Shown here piece after piece: positions 22,847-34,129 of a stretch of DNA of 64,000 nucleotides. The stretch's first letter is position 1. The number at the start of each line of letters is the position of its first letter. The DNA is from CAJXJP01 sp963926055 (lineage in GTDB: Bacteria > Patescibacteriota > Gracilibacteria > BD1-5 > UBA6164): NCBI GenBank assembly GCA_963926055.1, contig CAWUVK010000001.1, positions 124,001 to 188,000 on the forward strand. Reading direction: 5' to 3'. A program made the position numbers and the translations under genes. The notes beneath the pieces are model-generated. The model ran no database searches, was not told the origin of the DNA, and saw only the letters and a program-made list of their open reading frames with translations.

Positions 22847-23764
22847 ATGCAAAATTATCAATATAAATATTGAATAAAAAGTAATTCAAATTGATTAAAT
22901 TTGAGTAAAATAGAATATATGCCATACTTTGATTTGTTTCAAGCTATCCTTAGTGAATATCAAAATTTACAAGAATATAAAAAATCAAAGTTTTATTCAG
23001 CTCTAGAATCAAGAATTTGAACAACTAATTACAATAAAAGATTTGATAAAATGAAATCTTTTGAGAAAATTTTAGAAGCTATACCAGTGGAAATATTTAA
23101 TATTTATAGAGAAATATTAATACCAAGGTGTGTAAATCATTATTTAAGTGATGAAAAATTATTTAATAATATTTGCGAAAAATTTTGTATTTCACAAGAT
23201 GAAATACAATTAGCTCAAGAAATAATTAAAAAATCTCACGAAGTAAGAAAAAATGAACAAGAAAAATTCGAAATAAATCGACAACAATCAATTGTAAAAA
23301 AACAGACAAGTAAAATTACAGATTGAAAAACTTTATTTCAGTTAATTATTGAACATTCATATTGAATTTCTCAAGATAATTGGATAACTCAAAGCAAAAT
23401 AAGGTGAAATATTGATTGATTAAATTCACAAGAATATATCAATAGATCTATTCAATTGATATTTGATTTTAATCAAGATTACGTTTATAAAAATACTCAA
23501 GTATCATCAAATGGTACCTATTTAATTTCTCCAAATTTACTAGAATTTATTACAGTGATTTATAAATTACTCAGAGACGAATTATTATTTATAAATCAGG
23601 AAGAAATAGATATTTATTTACATAAAAATAACTCCACATTAGAAGATTATTTATTAAGTAGTTATATAAGAAATGAAAATATAATAAAAAAAGATACAAA
23701 AAATATTTTATGAATAGTTAAAACATTTTATACATTAGAAATTAAAATAAAAAATGGTAAATAG
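22847..23764 (+). CDS. hypothetical protein (helical, 305 aa)
   Basis: 305 residues, soluble, rich in Lys/Glu/Asn/Ile, predicted mainly helical. The central part (about 110-175) is a likely coiled coil (QLAQEIIKKSHEVRKNEQEKFEINRQQ). No catalytic motif or family was recognised. Its 3' end overlaps the next gene by 11 nt, so the two are very probably co-translated and functionally linked. Six or more TGA codons must be read as Gly for the frame to stay open. Confidence 0.6.
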
Positions 23765-24833
23765 TGAAATTTTAAAAACTTTAGTCGTAGATAAACTGAG
23801 TTTAAAACAAATAAAAGAGAGTAGTTTAATGAATTTAGATTTTTGAGAATTTTTAGAGCGATTAAAAAATGAGGATTTTGAAAAATTAACAAATGACAAT
23901 TTTAAATACATTGCACAAAAAATCAGAAAATCTGTAGATAATCAAATTCATCAATATAATTACGAAAATTTTATTAAGCTTGTATCAACATTATCTATAG
24001 AGAAACTATCATATTTTAAAGAATTAATACAACTTAACTATGATAAATTTCTTAAACATTCATTTGATCCAGAAGAAATAAATACACTAAAAAACTTAAA
24101 AAATCGTATTGATTCTATTCCAAATAATACTCCTCCAAAAGTATCTGAATTCATAAAACAATCAAAAGAAAAAGTTGCTAACCTGTTTACAAAAACGGAA
24201 CTATTATCTCAAAAACAACAAGAATTAGAACAGAAATTATTATCCTTAGAAGAATTAGACGAAACAGAATATACTTTTAAAGTAGATTATCCTGAAGAAA
24301 CAGAAACAGAAACAGAAAATGAAAGTAATAATTCTAAAGAACTCTCTTCTCAACAACTCATAAATCAATTGAAATATTTAAAAGAAAATTTTTATTTAGA
24401 TAATGGAATTGTAGCAAGATTAAAAAAAATAACTGATATTGAATATAAAATCAATCTAGATGGAAAAAGTTTACCACTTTCAAAAGAAAATGTTCTCAAT
24501 TATTTATTAAAAATGGTAGAATTAAAACCAGAACTATTAGTACAAAAACTTCATTTTTCTCAAGATTGAAGATTTCATATAAGCAAAGATTTAGTAGAAA
24601 AATATATGAAATTTAACCCATTAACTCAAAATACTTTAATAGACGAAGTTTGAGTAGATTTTTGAGAAAATATTTATAAAGCAATAAATATAATTCATTT
24701 TAATTCTTGGTATGAAATAAAAGAAATAAAAAATCCAATGTGATTGCCCGGTACACTAAAAAAATTATATATTTCTGATGAAAATAAATTACACATACAA
24801 CAACTTGCTAAACAACTCTCAAACGCTGAATAA
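23754..24833 (+). CDS. hypothetical protein (359 aa) coupled to the upstream gene
   Basis: 359 residues without a signal or membrane segment. The N-terminal half is helical. A Glu-rich linker (about residues 180-200, ETETETENE-like) follows, then a C-terminal domain with LNGKSLPLSKENVLNYLLKMVELKPELL-like structure. No family was recognised. Its start lies inside the 3' end of the preceding gene. It ends at a terminator whose loop contains the stop codon; ftsK follows with its own promoter. Confidence 0.6.
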
Positions 24834-24849
24834 TTTCTCAGCGTTTTTT
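24821..24849 (+). terminator. intrinsic terminator
   Basis: AACGCTGA / TCAGCGTT stem (24822-24829 with 24838-24845) plus T run; the loop holds the stop codon of the upstream gene. Confidence 0.8.
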
Positions 24850-24852
24850 GTT

Positions 24853-24879
24853 TTGAAAAAAATATTTTTTTTGTATAAT
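24853..24879 (+). promoter_or_regulatory. putative promoter of ftsK
   Basis: TTGAAA at 24853-24858 and TATAAT at 24874-24879 (15-nt spacer), about 30 nt upstream of the GTG start. Confidence 0.5.
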
Positions 24880-24908
24880 GAAGTAAATACTTATTTATAT
24901 TGAAGATA

Positions 24909-27125
24909 GTGCCAAGACCTAGAAAAAAAACAACCACAAAAAAAAATCAAAATGTTTTACAAGCTCATAAGAACTATATCCTATCAGCTCTTTTTTGATT
25001 TATATGAATCTTAGTTTTAATAGTTGAAAGACAAACAGCTCTTGATAATGGATTTAATTTTGTACTTTGAAATTTATTTTGAGAATATTATAAATGGATT
25101 TTTTCTCCAGTAATGATTTTGATGAGTATTTTTCTCATAAAAGAAAAAGATTTAGAATTTAATATGTACAGATTTTTCTGATTATTAATACATTTTTTTA
25201 GTGTATGTACATTAATCTGATTATTTAAATATGATTATACGGCATTATTTAATATTTATTTACAAATAGAACCAATAGTTTGAAAATCAGCTGTAGGATT
25301 AATATTTTTTGCATTATTTATTGTTTCTCTGATGATATTATTTCGTTTTTCACCAGTATGATTTACAAAAAAAGTTGCTTCGGGGACTTCAGTACTATGA
25401 GAATTTAAACAAACTCTCCAAAAAGAAAAAGAAAGTATTAAAACATCAAAACCTCTTAAAAAAGAAATTTCAAATAAACAAGTCGATAAAAAACAAGCTG
25501 AATATGAAAAAATGTTAGCAGAACTTCAAAAAGAAAAAGAAGAAATTGCAAAACAAAAACAAAAAGCAGCTCAGTTAAAAATATCTGATATGCCAAAAAA
25601 AATCGAAGTAAAAGAAAAATCAAAAATATGATCTATCTTTTCAAAAAAAGATGAAACTAAACAAGAAGAAAATGCACCTGAAGTTATCTGAAATCAAGAC
25701 TTTTCAAAATGGGAATTTCCAAAACTATCTCTATTAAAAACAAGAGTAAATAAAACAAAAGTTGATGATAATCAAATAAGAGAAAAAGAAATAGAAATAC
25801 AAGAAAAACTCCTCCAATTTAAAATCGAAGTTGAAATGGTTGGATACAAAGTTTGACCAACTGTAATCCAATACAGACTCAAACCAAAATCTGGTGTAAA
25901 ACTTCAAAAAATAGTAAACCTACAAAGTGATCTCGCTCTAGCACTTCACGCAAAATCTATCAGAATCCAAGCTCCAATTCCAGGTTTAGGAGTAGTTGGT
26001 ATCGAAGTTCCAAACCCACAAAGAGAAGCAATCTGACTCAAAGATGTACTCGAAAGTAGTGAATTTAACTCATCAAAATACGAAATACCAATTGCACTCG
26101 GAAAAGATGTAAGTGGAAATATGATGGTTTGAGATATGGCTACCATGCCACATTTACTTATTGCATGACAAACTGGTTCTGGTAAATCAGTTGGGATGAA
26201 TGGATTTCTTATTTCACTTTTATATAAATTTTCACCAAGCGAATTAAAACTTATCATGGTTGACCCAAAGAGAGTTGAGTTATCAGTTTATAATGGGATT
26301 CCTCATTTACTTACTCCAGTTATTACTAATCCAGATAAAGCTTTAAATTCTCTTAAATGGTGTGTAGCAGAAATGCTGAGAAGATATGATCTCGAAACTC
26401 AAATGAAAGCCAGAAACATAAAAGAATATAACGAAAAAGTTTCAAAAGAAGAAAGACTTCCATATATTGTATTTGTCATCGATGAGTTAGCTGATTTGAT
26501 GATGAGCGGGAATAAAAAAGAAGTTGAAACTTCTATTGCCAGAATCGCACAAATGGCCAGAGCCGTTGGGATTCATTTAATCATCGCAACTCAAAGACCT
26601 TCAGTTGATGTTATTACCGGTTTAATTAAAGCCAACGTACCATCAAGAGTAGCGTTTACTGTTGCTTCTCAAATCGATAGTCAAACTATCTTATCACAAA
26701 AAGGTGCCGAAGATTTACTCGGTAGATGAGATATGCTCTATTATCCAACTGGTCAAAAAGAACCAGAAAGAGTTCAATGAGTATTCGTAGATACAGCAGA
26801 AGTAGAGGCTGTTGTAAATCAACTTAAACTCACTATTGATCCAGATATGCTCAAAAATATGCAAGACACTACGATCTCAGAAGGGAAATCTAAACTCGAA
26901 GGTTCAATCCTCGAAAATTACAAAGGTGACCAAGAAGAGGACCCTGCAATCATAGAAAAAGCAATTCAAGTTGTAAAAGAATCGAAAAAATGATCAACTT
27001 CACTCATCCAAAGAAAACTCGGTTTAGGATACGCGCGTGCTGCAAAAGTACTCGATATCCTCGAAGAACTTTGAGTGGTTTGACCAGCAAATGGTTCGAA
27101 ACCAAGGGAAGTGTATGTTGATTAA
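24909..27125 (+). CDS. ftsK: FtsK/SpoIIIE-family DNA translocase
   Basis: 738 residues from GTG at 24909 (an in-frame TTG at 24900 is an alternative). Four N-terminal membrane helices (about 20-160) are followed by a Lys/Glu-rich linker (about 170-270). The motor domain has Walker A LIAGQTGSGKSVGMN, VDPKRVELSVYNGIPHL, Walker B VFVIDELADLMM and ATQRPSVDVITGLIKANVPSR. The C-terminal winged-helix gamma domain ends EDPAIIEKAIQVVKESKKGSTSLIQRKLGLGYARAAKVLDILEELGVVGP-like (DNA-polarity reader). It pumps chromosomal DNA through the division septum. Confidence 0.96.
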
Positions 27126-27141
27126 AAATTATTTGATATAT

Positions 27142-27180
27142 AAAAAATAAATCTTAGTATAATGCTAAGATTTATTTTTT
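27142..27180 (+). terminator. intrinsic terminator of ftsK
   Basis: A 16-bp stem (27142-27157 with 27165-27180), its distal part forming the T run. Confidence 0.85.
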
Positions 27181-27191
27181 ATTATAGATTA

Positions 27192-28430
27192 ATGACTTAT
27201 TCTAGAAAAAGAGTGTTTAAAATTAAAGAGTTATCAAATTTTCAAAAAATATTTGATGATAATTGAATAATATATTCATCAAATACTATTTCAGAATGAA
27301 TGTCTAATTTTTTAGCTTGAAAAAAAATTATTTTTGAAGAATGATTTTTTCCAGTTAGTTTAGATAGAGAGAATATTATGGGAATATTTGAATTAGAAAA
27401 ACTAATAAAATTGATTAATGATGATAATGTTTTTAAATATTTAAATAATTGAATTGGTGAAAAGAAACTTATTAATGTTATTTTTAATAATGAAATAGAA
27501 GTTAATTTAATTAAAAATACAACATTTATAGATTGTACTTTTAATAATTTAAAAATAAAGTCAAATAACAAAGATGTGAGTTTATTAATAAAGAAATGAA
27601 ATATAAATTGAGAATTAGACTTATCAGATATTCAAAATATTAACAGCATATCAGTTTTACTTATTGAAAAAATACAATCATTAACAATTGAAAATTTAAA
27701 AAATATTAATTCATTTAATATAAATGTACAAAAAATTGTTGATTTAAATATTGAACATTCATTTTTTGAGTGAAAACAATTTTCAATTAATAATACCGAA
27801 ATAACAGTTGCATGATTTAATCATGTTCATTTTTGAGAAACCCAATTTAATTGAGTTACATTTATTCAACTCTGATTTTATAACACAACTTTTAATAATT
27901 GTATTTTTAATAATACAGTATTTCCTATGAAATTAGAAAATAATCTATTACGAACAATTAATATTGAAACTAAAGAACAAAAAGATAATTACAGGCAATT
28001 AAAACATGTAATGGATAAAAATTGAAATCATACTGAAGCGAATAAGTTTTTTGCTTTAGAAATGGAATATTATGGAAAAACTTTAAAATGGGATAAGAAA
28101 GATTTTGTAAATAAATTAATTCATGAATTTCAATATTATACCTCGAGATTTTGAAATTCAATTATTCGTAGCCTAATTTCTTTATTAATACTAATTATTA
28201 TTTCAAATGTTATAAACTTCTGAATAATGCACTATTGTTATAATATACTTATCGACTGGAAGTTAAACTTTATCAATTTATTAAATCCTTTCTTTGGTTT
28301 CAATAAATGAATATATGAAAATTTAAAGGAAACAAAAATAATATATTTTGGTTTTGTTGTTTATAAAATAATTTATGCAGTTTTAGTTTACCAACTCATC
28401 ATTGCACTCAAAAGAACTACGAGGAGATAA
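27192..28430 (+). CDS. pentapeptide-repeat-like protein with C-terminal membrane helices
   Basis: 412 residues. The middle (about 85-250) is built of short beta-strand-like units with Phe/Leu/Asn periodicity (for example NTTFIDCTFNNLKI, HVHFGETQFNGVTFIQLGFYNTTFNNCIFNNTVF), resembling a right-handed pentapeptide-type solenoid. A charged stretch (about 260-310) and about three membrane helices (about 320-400) follow. The bacterial relatives are membrane-tethered pentapeptide proteins of unknown role. The start lies 11 nt after the ftsK terminator. Confidence 0.65.
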
Positions 28431-28449
28431 ACGTAAATAATAAAAAACA

Positions 28450-28477
28450 AAAGCTCTTCACAATTGTGAAGAGCTTT
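28450..28477. terminator. bidirectional hairpin terminator
   Basis: A 12-bp perfect stem AAAGCTCTTCAC / GTGAAGAGCTTT with a 4-nt loop lies between converging genes; the stop of the minus-strand gene lies in it. Confidence 0.75.
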
Positions 28478-28835
28478 ATTTATTTAAAAAGAATTGTCTA
28501 TTTCTGCTTTGAATAAATTGCAACTTATAATCGTAATTAAGCATATAACGAATTCTTTTTTTGGGCTTATTATTTAATGAAAAATAACATTCAAATGTTT
28601 CTTCTATATCATTATAAATTATGATAAAGTTTATAACTTTATCAGGTAAATTTATGACAATATCCATTAATGAAAAATATTTATTATTAGAAAAAGTAAT
28701 ATCAATAATTCTATTTTTTATACTAATTTTAGAATCATCTATCTTTTTAATAACATTTTCATCTGGCCTTTTAAAGTAAATTATATTTAAAATACTTTCT
28801 AAAAATAACCCCTGTGATTTATACGAAGCTAACAT
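28476..28835 (-). CDS. hypothetical protein (119 aa)
   Basis: 119 residues, no signal peptide, basic with alternating hydrophobic/polar strands (SIKNRIIDITFSNNKYFSLMDIVINLP, EETFECYFSLNNKPKKRIRYML), suggesting a small beta-rich domain. It is preceded by a good ribosome-binding site (AAGGA about 8 nt before ATG on the minus strand). No family was recognised. It ends inside the shared terminator and follows the DUF6122-like gene on the same strand. Confidence 0.55.
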   Translation of the reverse strand: MLASYKSQGLFLESILNIIYFKRPDENVIKKIDDSKISIKNRIIDITFSNNKYFSLMDIVINLPDKVINFIIIYNDIEETFECYFSLNNKPKKRIRYMLNYDYKLQFIQSRNRQFFLNK

Positions 28836-28907
28836 AAGATTCCTTAATTAGTTAACGTATACTATTTATAATGTAATTAATTAAAATGTCAATAATTACT
28901 AAAAAAA

Positions 28908-29246
28908 CTACCAAGTTCCACCAAGAAAACAGTCGAGTCAATCGGTTGCAAGATGGAGAATACATCAAAGAGCAAATGCTCTGAGTTTCCAGTGAGATGG
29001 AATAAGGAGTATAAAATATATAATTAATGCCCAAAAAGTATGCAGAGGATGAAATCATATACTACAGCGATTTGGATCAAAAATCGGAGTTGCGAGTAAA
29101 TGGTCAATATCAATTATAATACTTGCTAATATAATAAGTCATGCAGTTTTCCAGTTTTTTCTAAAAAAAATATATGCAACAAAAAAAGGGAATAAAAAAT
29201 GTAAACCGTAGTGTATAAATATTCTAAATAGTTCTGAGTAATCCAT
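28908..29246 (-). CDS. DUF6122-like membrane protein
   Basis: 112 residues, three to four membrane helices. The sequence DYSELFRIFIHYGLHFLFP, ASIIIDIDHLLATPIFDPNRC and IGFHPLHTF, ending HLATDGLDC, has His/Asp residues laid out like the DUF6122 family, small membrane proteins reminiscent of metal-dependent membrane hydrolases. The family call comes from remembered motif order and is moderate. Several TGA codons interrupt the frame under the standard code. Confidence 0.6.
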
Positions 29247-29406
29247 ATGTATTAGTTTAAAATATTAGTTACAAGTATAGTAAAAATTTCTAAAAAACAA
29301 TCGAGATTCTATAAATATCCGTAAAATTTGATTTTATCTCTACAATTACTATTATTTATAAAAGGAAAAAATATTTTAAATAATATTTCACATAAAATAA
29401 TTATCT

Positions 29407-29604
29407 ATGAATAAAAAAATACTTGTAATTTGAAGCAGTATTTCTCGAGTCAGTGTTGCAGCTGCGATTGAAGAATTTAATGCAAAAGCAATCACAAGAA
29501 TCGATGATAATAATATTTGATATTTAGAACTCTGTCAGACAAAAGATAATTTTCAACATAGGTTAAATAAAATTCATCAGAAAAAACCAGGAAAAATTTA
29601 TTAA
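29407..29604 (+). CDS. small hypothetical protein (65 aa)
   Basis: 65 residues, basic C-terminus. It begins MNKKILVIGSSISRVSVAAAIEEFNA, which resembles the start of a nucleotide-binding beta-alpha unit but is too short for a Rossmann domain. It lies 11 nt upstream of the CapA-like gene and is probably co-transcribed with it. No family was recognised. Confidence 0.45.
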
Positions 29605-29615
29605 TAAAAATTTTT

Positions 29616-30869
29616 ATGAGAAAAATATTTCACACATGATTAATTACATTTTTTGTTTTGAGCTTATTCGTGTGAATATATCACTACAAAGAGCTTTTGT
29701 ATTCAAATAATACAGATTCTAACGAAGTAAATAATCAAGAATTAATCGATACTTCAGGAAATTCTCAAGATTTTTATGCAAAAAATATTGAAAAAATTAC
29801 ACCTATTATTTCGCAACAAAAAGATGAACCCATAATAAATGAAGATTTTCAAGAAATAATTTTAGAAGAAAATAAACTCGTAAATATTCCAATTCCTGAG
29901 AATAAAAAATATAAACAAAAAATTGAAATAACGTTTTTATGAGATGTTATGATTGGTTCGAGGGTATGAGAGGCGATAGATGAGAAATGACAAGATTATG
30001 TATATGGTTGATTAACTGAATATTTATCTCAAAAAGATTGAGTGGTTTTAAATCTCGAAACTACGGTTACAACTCGTGAAGAAAAAATAAATAAATCCTA
30101 TACATTTAAAGCAAAACCTGAGTATTTAAGTTGATTAAAATGATTTAATAAAAATTTGTATACCAATCTAGCAAATAATCATATTTGAGATTTTACAGCC
30201 AGTGGAGTGCTTGATACGATGAATTATCTTGATGAATATGATATAAAATATTTTTGAGCATGAAAAAATAAATCTCAAGCTGATAGTGTAAAAATAATGG
30301 AAATTGAGTGAGTGAAACTTTGACTTATCTGACAAACATGCGTCAATCCAGTTTCATTTGCAGCATGAGAAAATCTTGCCGGAAATAGTCGATTTGATAA
30401 AGAAATAATTCTCCAAGAAATACAATCAGCAAAAAATCAAAATGTAGATATTATAGTGTACAATATGCACTGTGGGAAAGAATATTCAAATGGACCAAAT
30501 GCAACGCAAACTGATTTTGCTCGTTTTGCTATTGATAGTTGAGCAAATCTCGTCATCTGACATCATCCTCATCGGTATCAACCAATAGAAATATATAATG
30601 ATTCATTTATTTTTTATTCACTCTGAGATACAATATTTGATATATTTAGAGGCAGAAGAACTCAAGAGGGAATTATGGCAAATATAATAATTGAAAATAA
30701 AAAAATTATCGCAGCTGAAATAATCCCAACATATACACAATCATACGGAAATACTGTTATTTCTAATGAAGCAATGGCAAAATATGTTTTAAATGAACTC
30801 TATAATATTTCTAAAAAAATCTGAGATATCCCCGAAATTAAAGAATGAAAAATATTTTTAGCAAAATAA
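29616..30869 (+). CDS. CapA-family (poly-gamma-glutamate synthesis-like) metallophosphoesterase-fold protein
   Basis: 417 residues. An N-terminal membrane anchor (about 7-25) and an acidic, low-complexity linker (about 30-105) are followed by the CapA domain. Its motifs are ITFLGDVMIGSRVG, VVLNLETTVT, YTNLANNHIGDFTASGVLDT, LIGQT, VDIIVYNMHCGKEY and GANLVIGHHPHRYQPIEIYNDSFIFYSLGDTIFD, which matches the metallophosphatase-like CapA/PgsA fold with its Asp, Asn-His and His-His ligands. It is extracytoplasmic, and a role in surface polymer or cell-wall metabolism is inferred. Monocistronic with the 65-residue gene. Confidence 0.85.
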
Positions 30870-30897
30870 AAGCTCTATGAAACCATAGAGCTTTTTT
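30868..30897 (+). terminator. intrinsic terminator
   Basis: A 12-bp stem AAAAGCTCTATG / CATAGAGCTTTT, 4-nt loop and T run directly after the CapA-like stop codon. Confidence 0.85.
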
Positions 30898-30950
30898 GTC
30901 GTAAAAAATGTTATGCGTGTTACTCACTAATAAATTTAATAAATTTTGAT

Positions 30951-31238
30951 TTACATAATCACTAATATAACGAGTTTTGAATTTTGCGCAGTATATAACT
31001 GTGAAAAACTATTTTTAAACTCAAAAGTAATTTTGAAATAAAGTTTTTTATTACTTGCTTTAATATTAAATTCAAAAATTCGATGAGTAGGTGTTTCATG
31101 CATTCGTAACACAGATTTTTCTAAATGAATATAAATATAGTCATCTTGAATATCTATATCTTTTTTCACTTGAGTGTAAAATATAGTATCGGTTATACTC
31201 GATAATAATTTTTCTACTAAAAATGGATAATTATCCAT
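30951..31238 (-). CDS. hypothetical protein (95 aa)
   Basis: 95 residues without a signal or clear membrane helix and with amphipathic strands (YIYIHLEKSVLRMHETPTHRIFEFNIKASNKKLYFKITFEF). No family was recognised. The frame is free of TGA, so the ORF does not depend on recoding. A ribosome-binding-site-like AGAGAA precedes it. A real but unassigned gene is likely. Confidence 0.5.
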   Translation of the reverse strand: MDNYPFLVEKLLSSITDTIFYTQVKKDIDIQDDYIYIHLEKSVLRMHETPTHRIFEFNIKASNKKLYFKITFEFKNSFSQLYTAQNSKLVILVIM

Positions 31239-31301
31239 AATATTCTCTTTTTTTAGAATAGTATATTATTTAATTTTGTTAAATTAAATTAATCAAGAAC
31301 T

Positions 31302-31332
31302 AAAAAAAAGAAGATTTTAGTCTTCTTTTTTT
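31302..31332 (-). terminator. intrinsic terminator of the MscS-like gene
   Basis: AAAAAAAGAAGA / TCTTCTTTTTTT stem; on the minus strand it ends in eight T and overlaps the stop codon at 31317-31319. Confidence 0.75.
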
Positions 31333-32480
31333 AATATTAATTCTTGAGTAGGGAAAGCCATAGATAGACCTGCTTTTGCAAATTCATCTTTAATTTTTAA
31401 ATTTATTTCTTCTTTTTGTTTTAAATATAATTCATAGTCTTTGTTTACTAGAGAAAAATATGTAACTTTTATGTTTAGTGAAAAATCTCAAAACATATCA
31501 AAGTTTACTCTAAATTCTCAAAGCGTACCTTCATCAACATATCATTGAAGTATATCTTCTATAATTTTCACTCATGTTTTCATTTTTTCTAAACTTGTCC
31601 CATAAACAACTCAGATACCAAAATCCGTTCTTCTGTTCTGTCTGACAGAAAAATTTTCTACTGAAGTAGAGATGATATTTTCATTTGGAATCATAACTTG
31701 ATGACCTTGTTGATCGATAATAGTGAGATAAGATAATCAAATTTCCTTAACCGTTCAAATAGTACTATTTACTTTTACATAATCTCAAATTTTAAACGGT
31801 TTATTAAGTAAAATAGTTATCGCACCAAATACATTTGTAATAGATTTTTGAGCTGCAAGCGCAACTGCTAAACCTCAGATTCAAGCTCAAGCTATAAGTG
31901 CTGAAACATCATATCAAAGATTTGCAATAATAGTAATTGATCAAATTATCCAAAGGAAAATAATAATTATCTTATTCACAAATGGTAAGAGAGTTTTACT
32001 TACTGCTTTGAGTTTCGATTTAAAAATTAATTCTTTTTTGAAAACTATATTTATAAGACTCGTCATGAGACATAGAAATATAATAATAATCAATACTGAA
32101 CTTGCTTGATCAACTATTGTCGAAATATATTTGGGTACAATAGCTAAATAAAATGCTAAATATATAGCTCAAATATATTTTGATAAACTCAGGAATCTTA
32201 CTAAAAATTCAGCTAAAATGTCATCCAATTCACTCGAAGTCTTTTTTGTAATTTTTTCTCAGATTTCGTGAATAAATTTTATAATTATATTTGATACTCA
32301 AATAAAAGTAAAAAAACCAAAAATAGCATTAAAGTAAGATAAAACAATATCTCAATATAGCATTATTTCTTTAATATAGAGAAATAAATCATGATTTGGA
32401 AATGTAAAATAAAAACCGAAATATATAGTTCCGAGTAAAATATAGATATAACTTTTTAGTAATTTTATTTCTTTTTGCAT
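31317..32480 (-). CDS. MscS-family mechanosensitive ion channel
   Basis: 387 residues. About four or five membrane helices are followed by the pore-lining TM3 and beta domain (ANLGYDVSALIAGAGIGGLAVALAAQKSITNVFGAITILLNKPFKIGDYVKV), the hallmark of MscS. A cytoplasmic alpha/beta vestibule ends in FAKAGLSMAFPTQELIL. Such channels release solutes on osmotic downshock. Many pore-helix glycines are TGA-encoded. Own terminator; upstream on the same strand is a small membrane protein. Confidence 0.92.
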
Positions 32481-32551
32481 AAAAGGAATTAAAAAATATT
32501 TAATATATTATATTGATATTTTAATGAATTCAAATTTACAATTTTATTAAA

Positions 32552-32776
32552 TTATTTAATAAAATAAAAAACCCGAGATCAACTCGGGTTTTTACCAAAT
32601 GCAATTCTACCAAGAACGAATATAAGGAATCCAAATGTTACCGGAATGAAATAAAATAAATTTATTCCAAGAATAATATTCAAACTAAGAGTTACATCTT
32701 TTATTACTAATAGTAGATTTGCGATAATGCAACAAACTAATAAAGTAAGTAAATATTTTTTCATTAAACTGTTCAT
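32552..32776 (-). CDS. small two-helix membrane protein
   Basis: 74 residues with two membrane helices (about 8-27 and 35-60). Under the standard code it stops at 65 residues, but with TGA = Gly it continues nine codons through the terminator stem to TAA at 32552. A GGGGA ribosome-binding site precedes the first of two candidate ATGs (the second is four codons in). No family was recognised. Confidence 0.5.
32566..32593 (-). terminator. intrinsic terminator inside a coding 3' end
   Basis: An 11-bp stem AAAAACCCGAG / CTCGGGTTTTT with a 5-nt loop, GC-richer than its surroundings, active on the minus strand. If TGA is read through, the final codons of the 74-residue gene are encoded within it. 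Confidence 0.8.
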
Positions 32777-32967
32777 AAAAAATCCCCTTTTTATTCAGTT
32801 ATTTATTTTTATATATTTAACTAGCATTATTTTTAATAAAATACTCTTAAATGTCAATTTTTACTTGCAAAATAAAAAATAAATATATAATTTTGAGCAC
32901 TTATTACAGCAAATAATAAGAATTAATTTTATCGATAACAAGGCAAGTTATCACTAATAATACAATT

Positions 32968-34053
32968 ATGATTCACACTGAAAAATTTACACTGCTAACG
33001 TTTTATAAATTTGTAGACGTAGCAGATCCAAAGAAAGAAGTAGAAGACCATTTACTTTTCTGTAGAGATATAGGAATGAAAGGGAGAATTTATATTGGGA
33101 CAGAAGGTATTTCTTCAACTGTAACATGTAATGAAGGTCAACTTAAAGCATATAAATTATATTTAGATAATCATGAATTATTTAATAATCCAGATGATTT
33201 TGACATAAAAGCCACAAAAGTTGATGGACATAAATTCCCAAGAATGGCTGTAAAACATAGAGAAGAAATCGTAGCATTAGGGAAAAAATTCTCTCGTGAA
33301 GAAATAGAAGAAGCAGGGAATAGAATGGAAATAGAAGAATTTAAAGACTTAATAGATAATGGGAATCCTGATGATTACGTTATCTTAGATATGAGAAATA
33401 ATCATGAATATAGACTCGGGCATTTCAAAAATGCAATTCCAGCAAATACAATGAGTTTTAGAGAACTTGATAAAGTAATCGAAGATTATAAAAAAGATTT
33501 CTGAGATAAAAAAATTATTTCATATTGTACTGGTGGTATTAGATGTGAAAAATCTACCGTTATGCTCCAAAAAGCAGGACTAAAAAATACGTATCAATTA
33601 GATGGTTGAGTAGTGAAATATATCAATACATTTAATGATGGAAACTGGGAAGGGAACTTATACGTATTTGATGATAGAGTATCAGATCATGTAGGAGACG
33701 AAGAAACTCATACAACTATTGGAGAATGTAATTATACTTGAGAAAAAACTGATAATTGTGAAAACTGTAGATATTCTCACTGTAATGCAAGATTAATTGC
33801 TGATCCAAAAGAATATAAAAAACATTTCGGTTTCTGTAGTGAAGAATGTGCTGAAAAAGGAAAAAATACTGGTCACGTAAAACACGTAGATTTTGATCCA
33901 ATGCAATATAAAATGGAAAGAGCAAAAATCAAAGTAAAGCCAGAGCTAGAAGAAGAAATCATGACAAAAATAAAAAATCACATAGAAGAAAACTTAAAAT
34001 GAGTAGAATTTAATCATAAAGATTCTCAAAAAGAAGATTTCATAATGGATTAA
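32968..34053 (+). CDS. trhO: tRNA uridine(34) 5-hydroxylase, rhodanese-domain protein TrhO
   Basis: 361 residues. The N-terminal acylphosphatase-like domain (FTLLTFYKFVDVADP... GRIYIGTEGISSTVTCNEGQL) is followed by a rhodanese domain with the active-site loop SYCTGGIRCEKS and then the Cys-rich C-terminal segment (CENCRYSHCNARLI, FGFCSEECAEKGK). This is the TrhO/YceA architecture, which makes 5-hydroxyuridine at tRNA position 34. Only a few glycines use TGA (for example in FGDKK and DGGVV). Monocistronic, followed by a terminator. Confidence 0.92.
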
Positions 34054-34057
34054 TAAC

Positions 34058-34094
34058 AAAAAATATTACTTAAAATTTAGGTAATATTTTTTTT
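34058..34094 (+). terminator. intrinsic terminator of trhO
   Basis: AAAATATTAC / GTAATATTTT stem with an 11-nt loop and eight T, immediately upstream of the first small-RNA promoter. Confidence 0.7.
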
Positions 34095-34095
34095 A

Positions 34096-34123
34096 TTGAC
34101 AGAATAAAATTTCTGAATATAAA
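34096..34123 (+). promoter_or_regulatory. strong sigma-70-like promoter, small-RNA unit A
   Basis: TTGACA at 34096-34101 and TATAAA at 34118-34123, 16-nt spacer. No ORF follows before the terminator. Confidence 0.7.
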
Positions 34124-34129
34124 TCTACA

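Noticed and set aside
25946..26257. 103-residue minus-strand ORF inside ftsK
   Set aside because: Antisense shadow of the FtsK motor domain.
27242..27571. 109-residue minus-strand ORF
   Set aside because: Antisense to the pentapeptide-like gene; low complexity and no ribosome-binding site.
28852..29058. Alternative-frame ORF over the DUF6122-like gene
   Set aside because: Frame conflicts with the conserved His/Asp reading and arises only because TGA is treated as stop.
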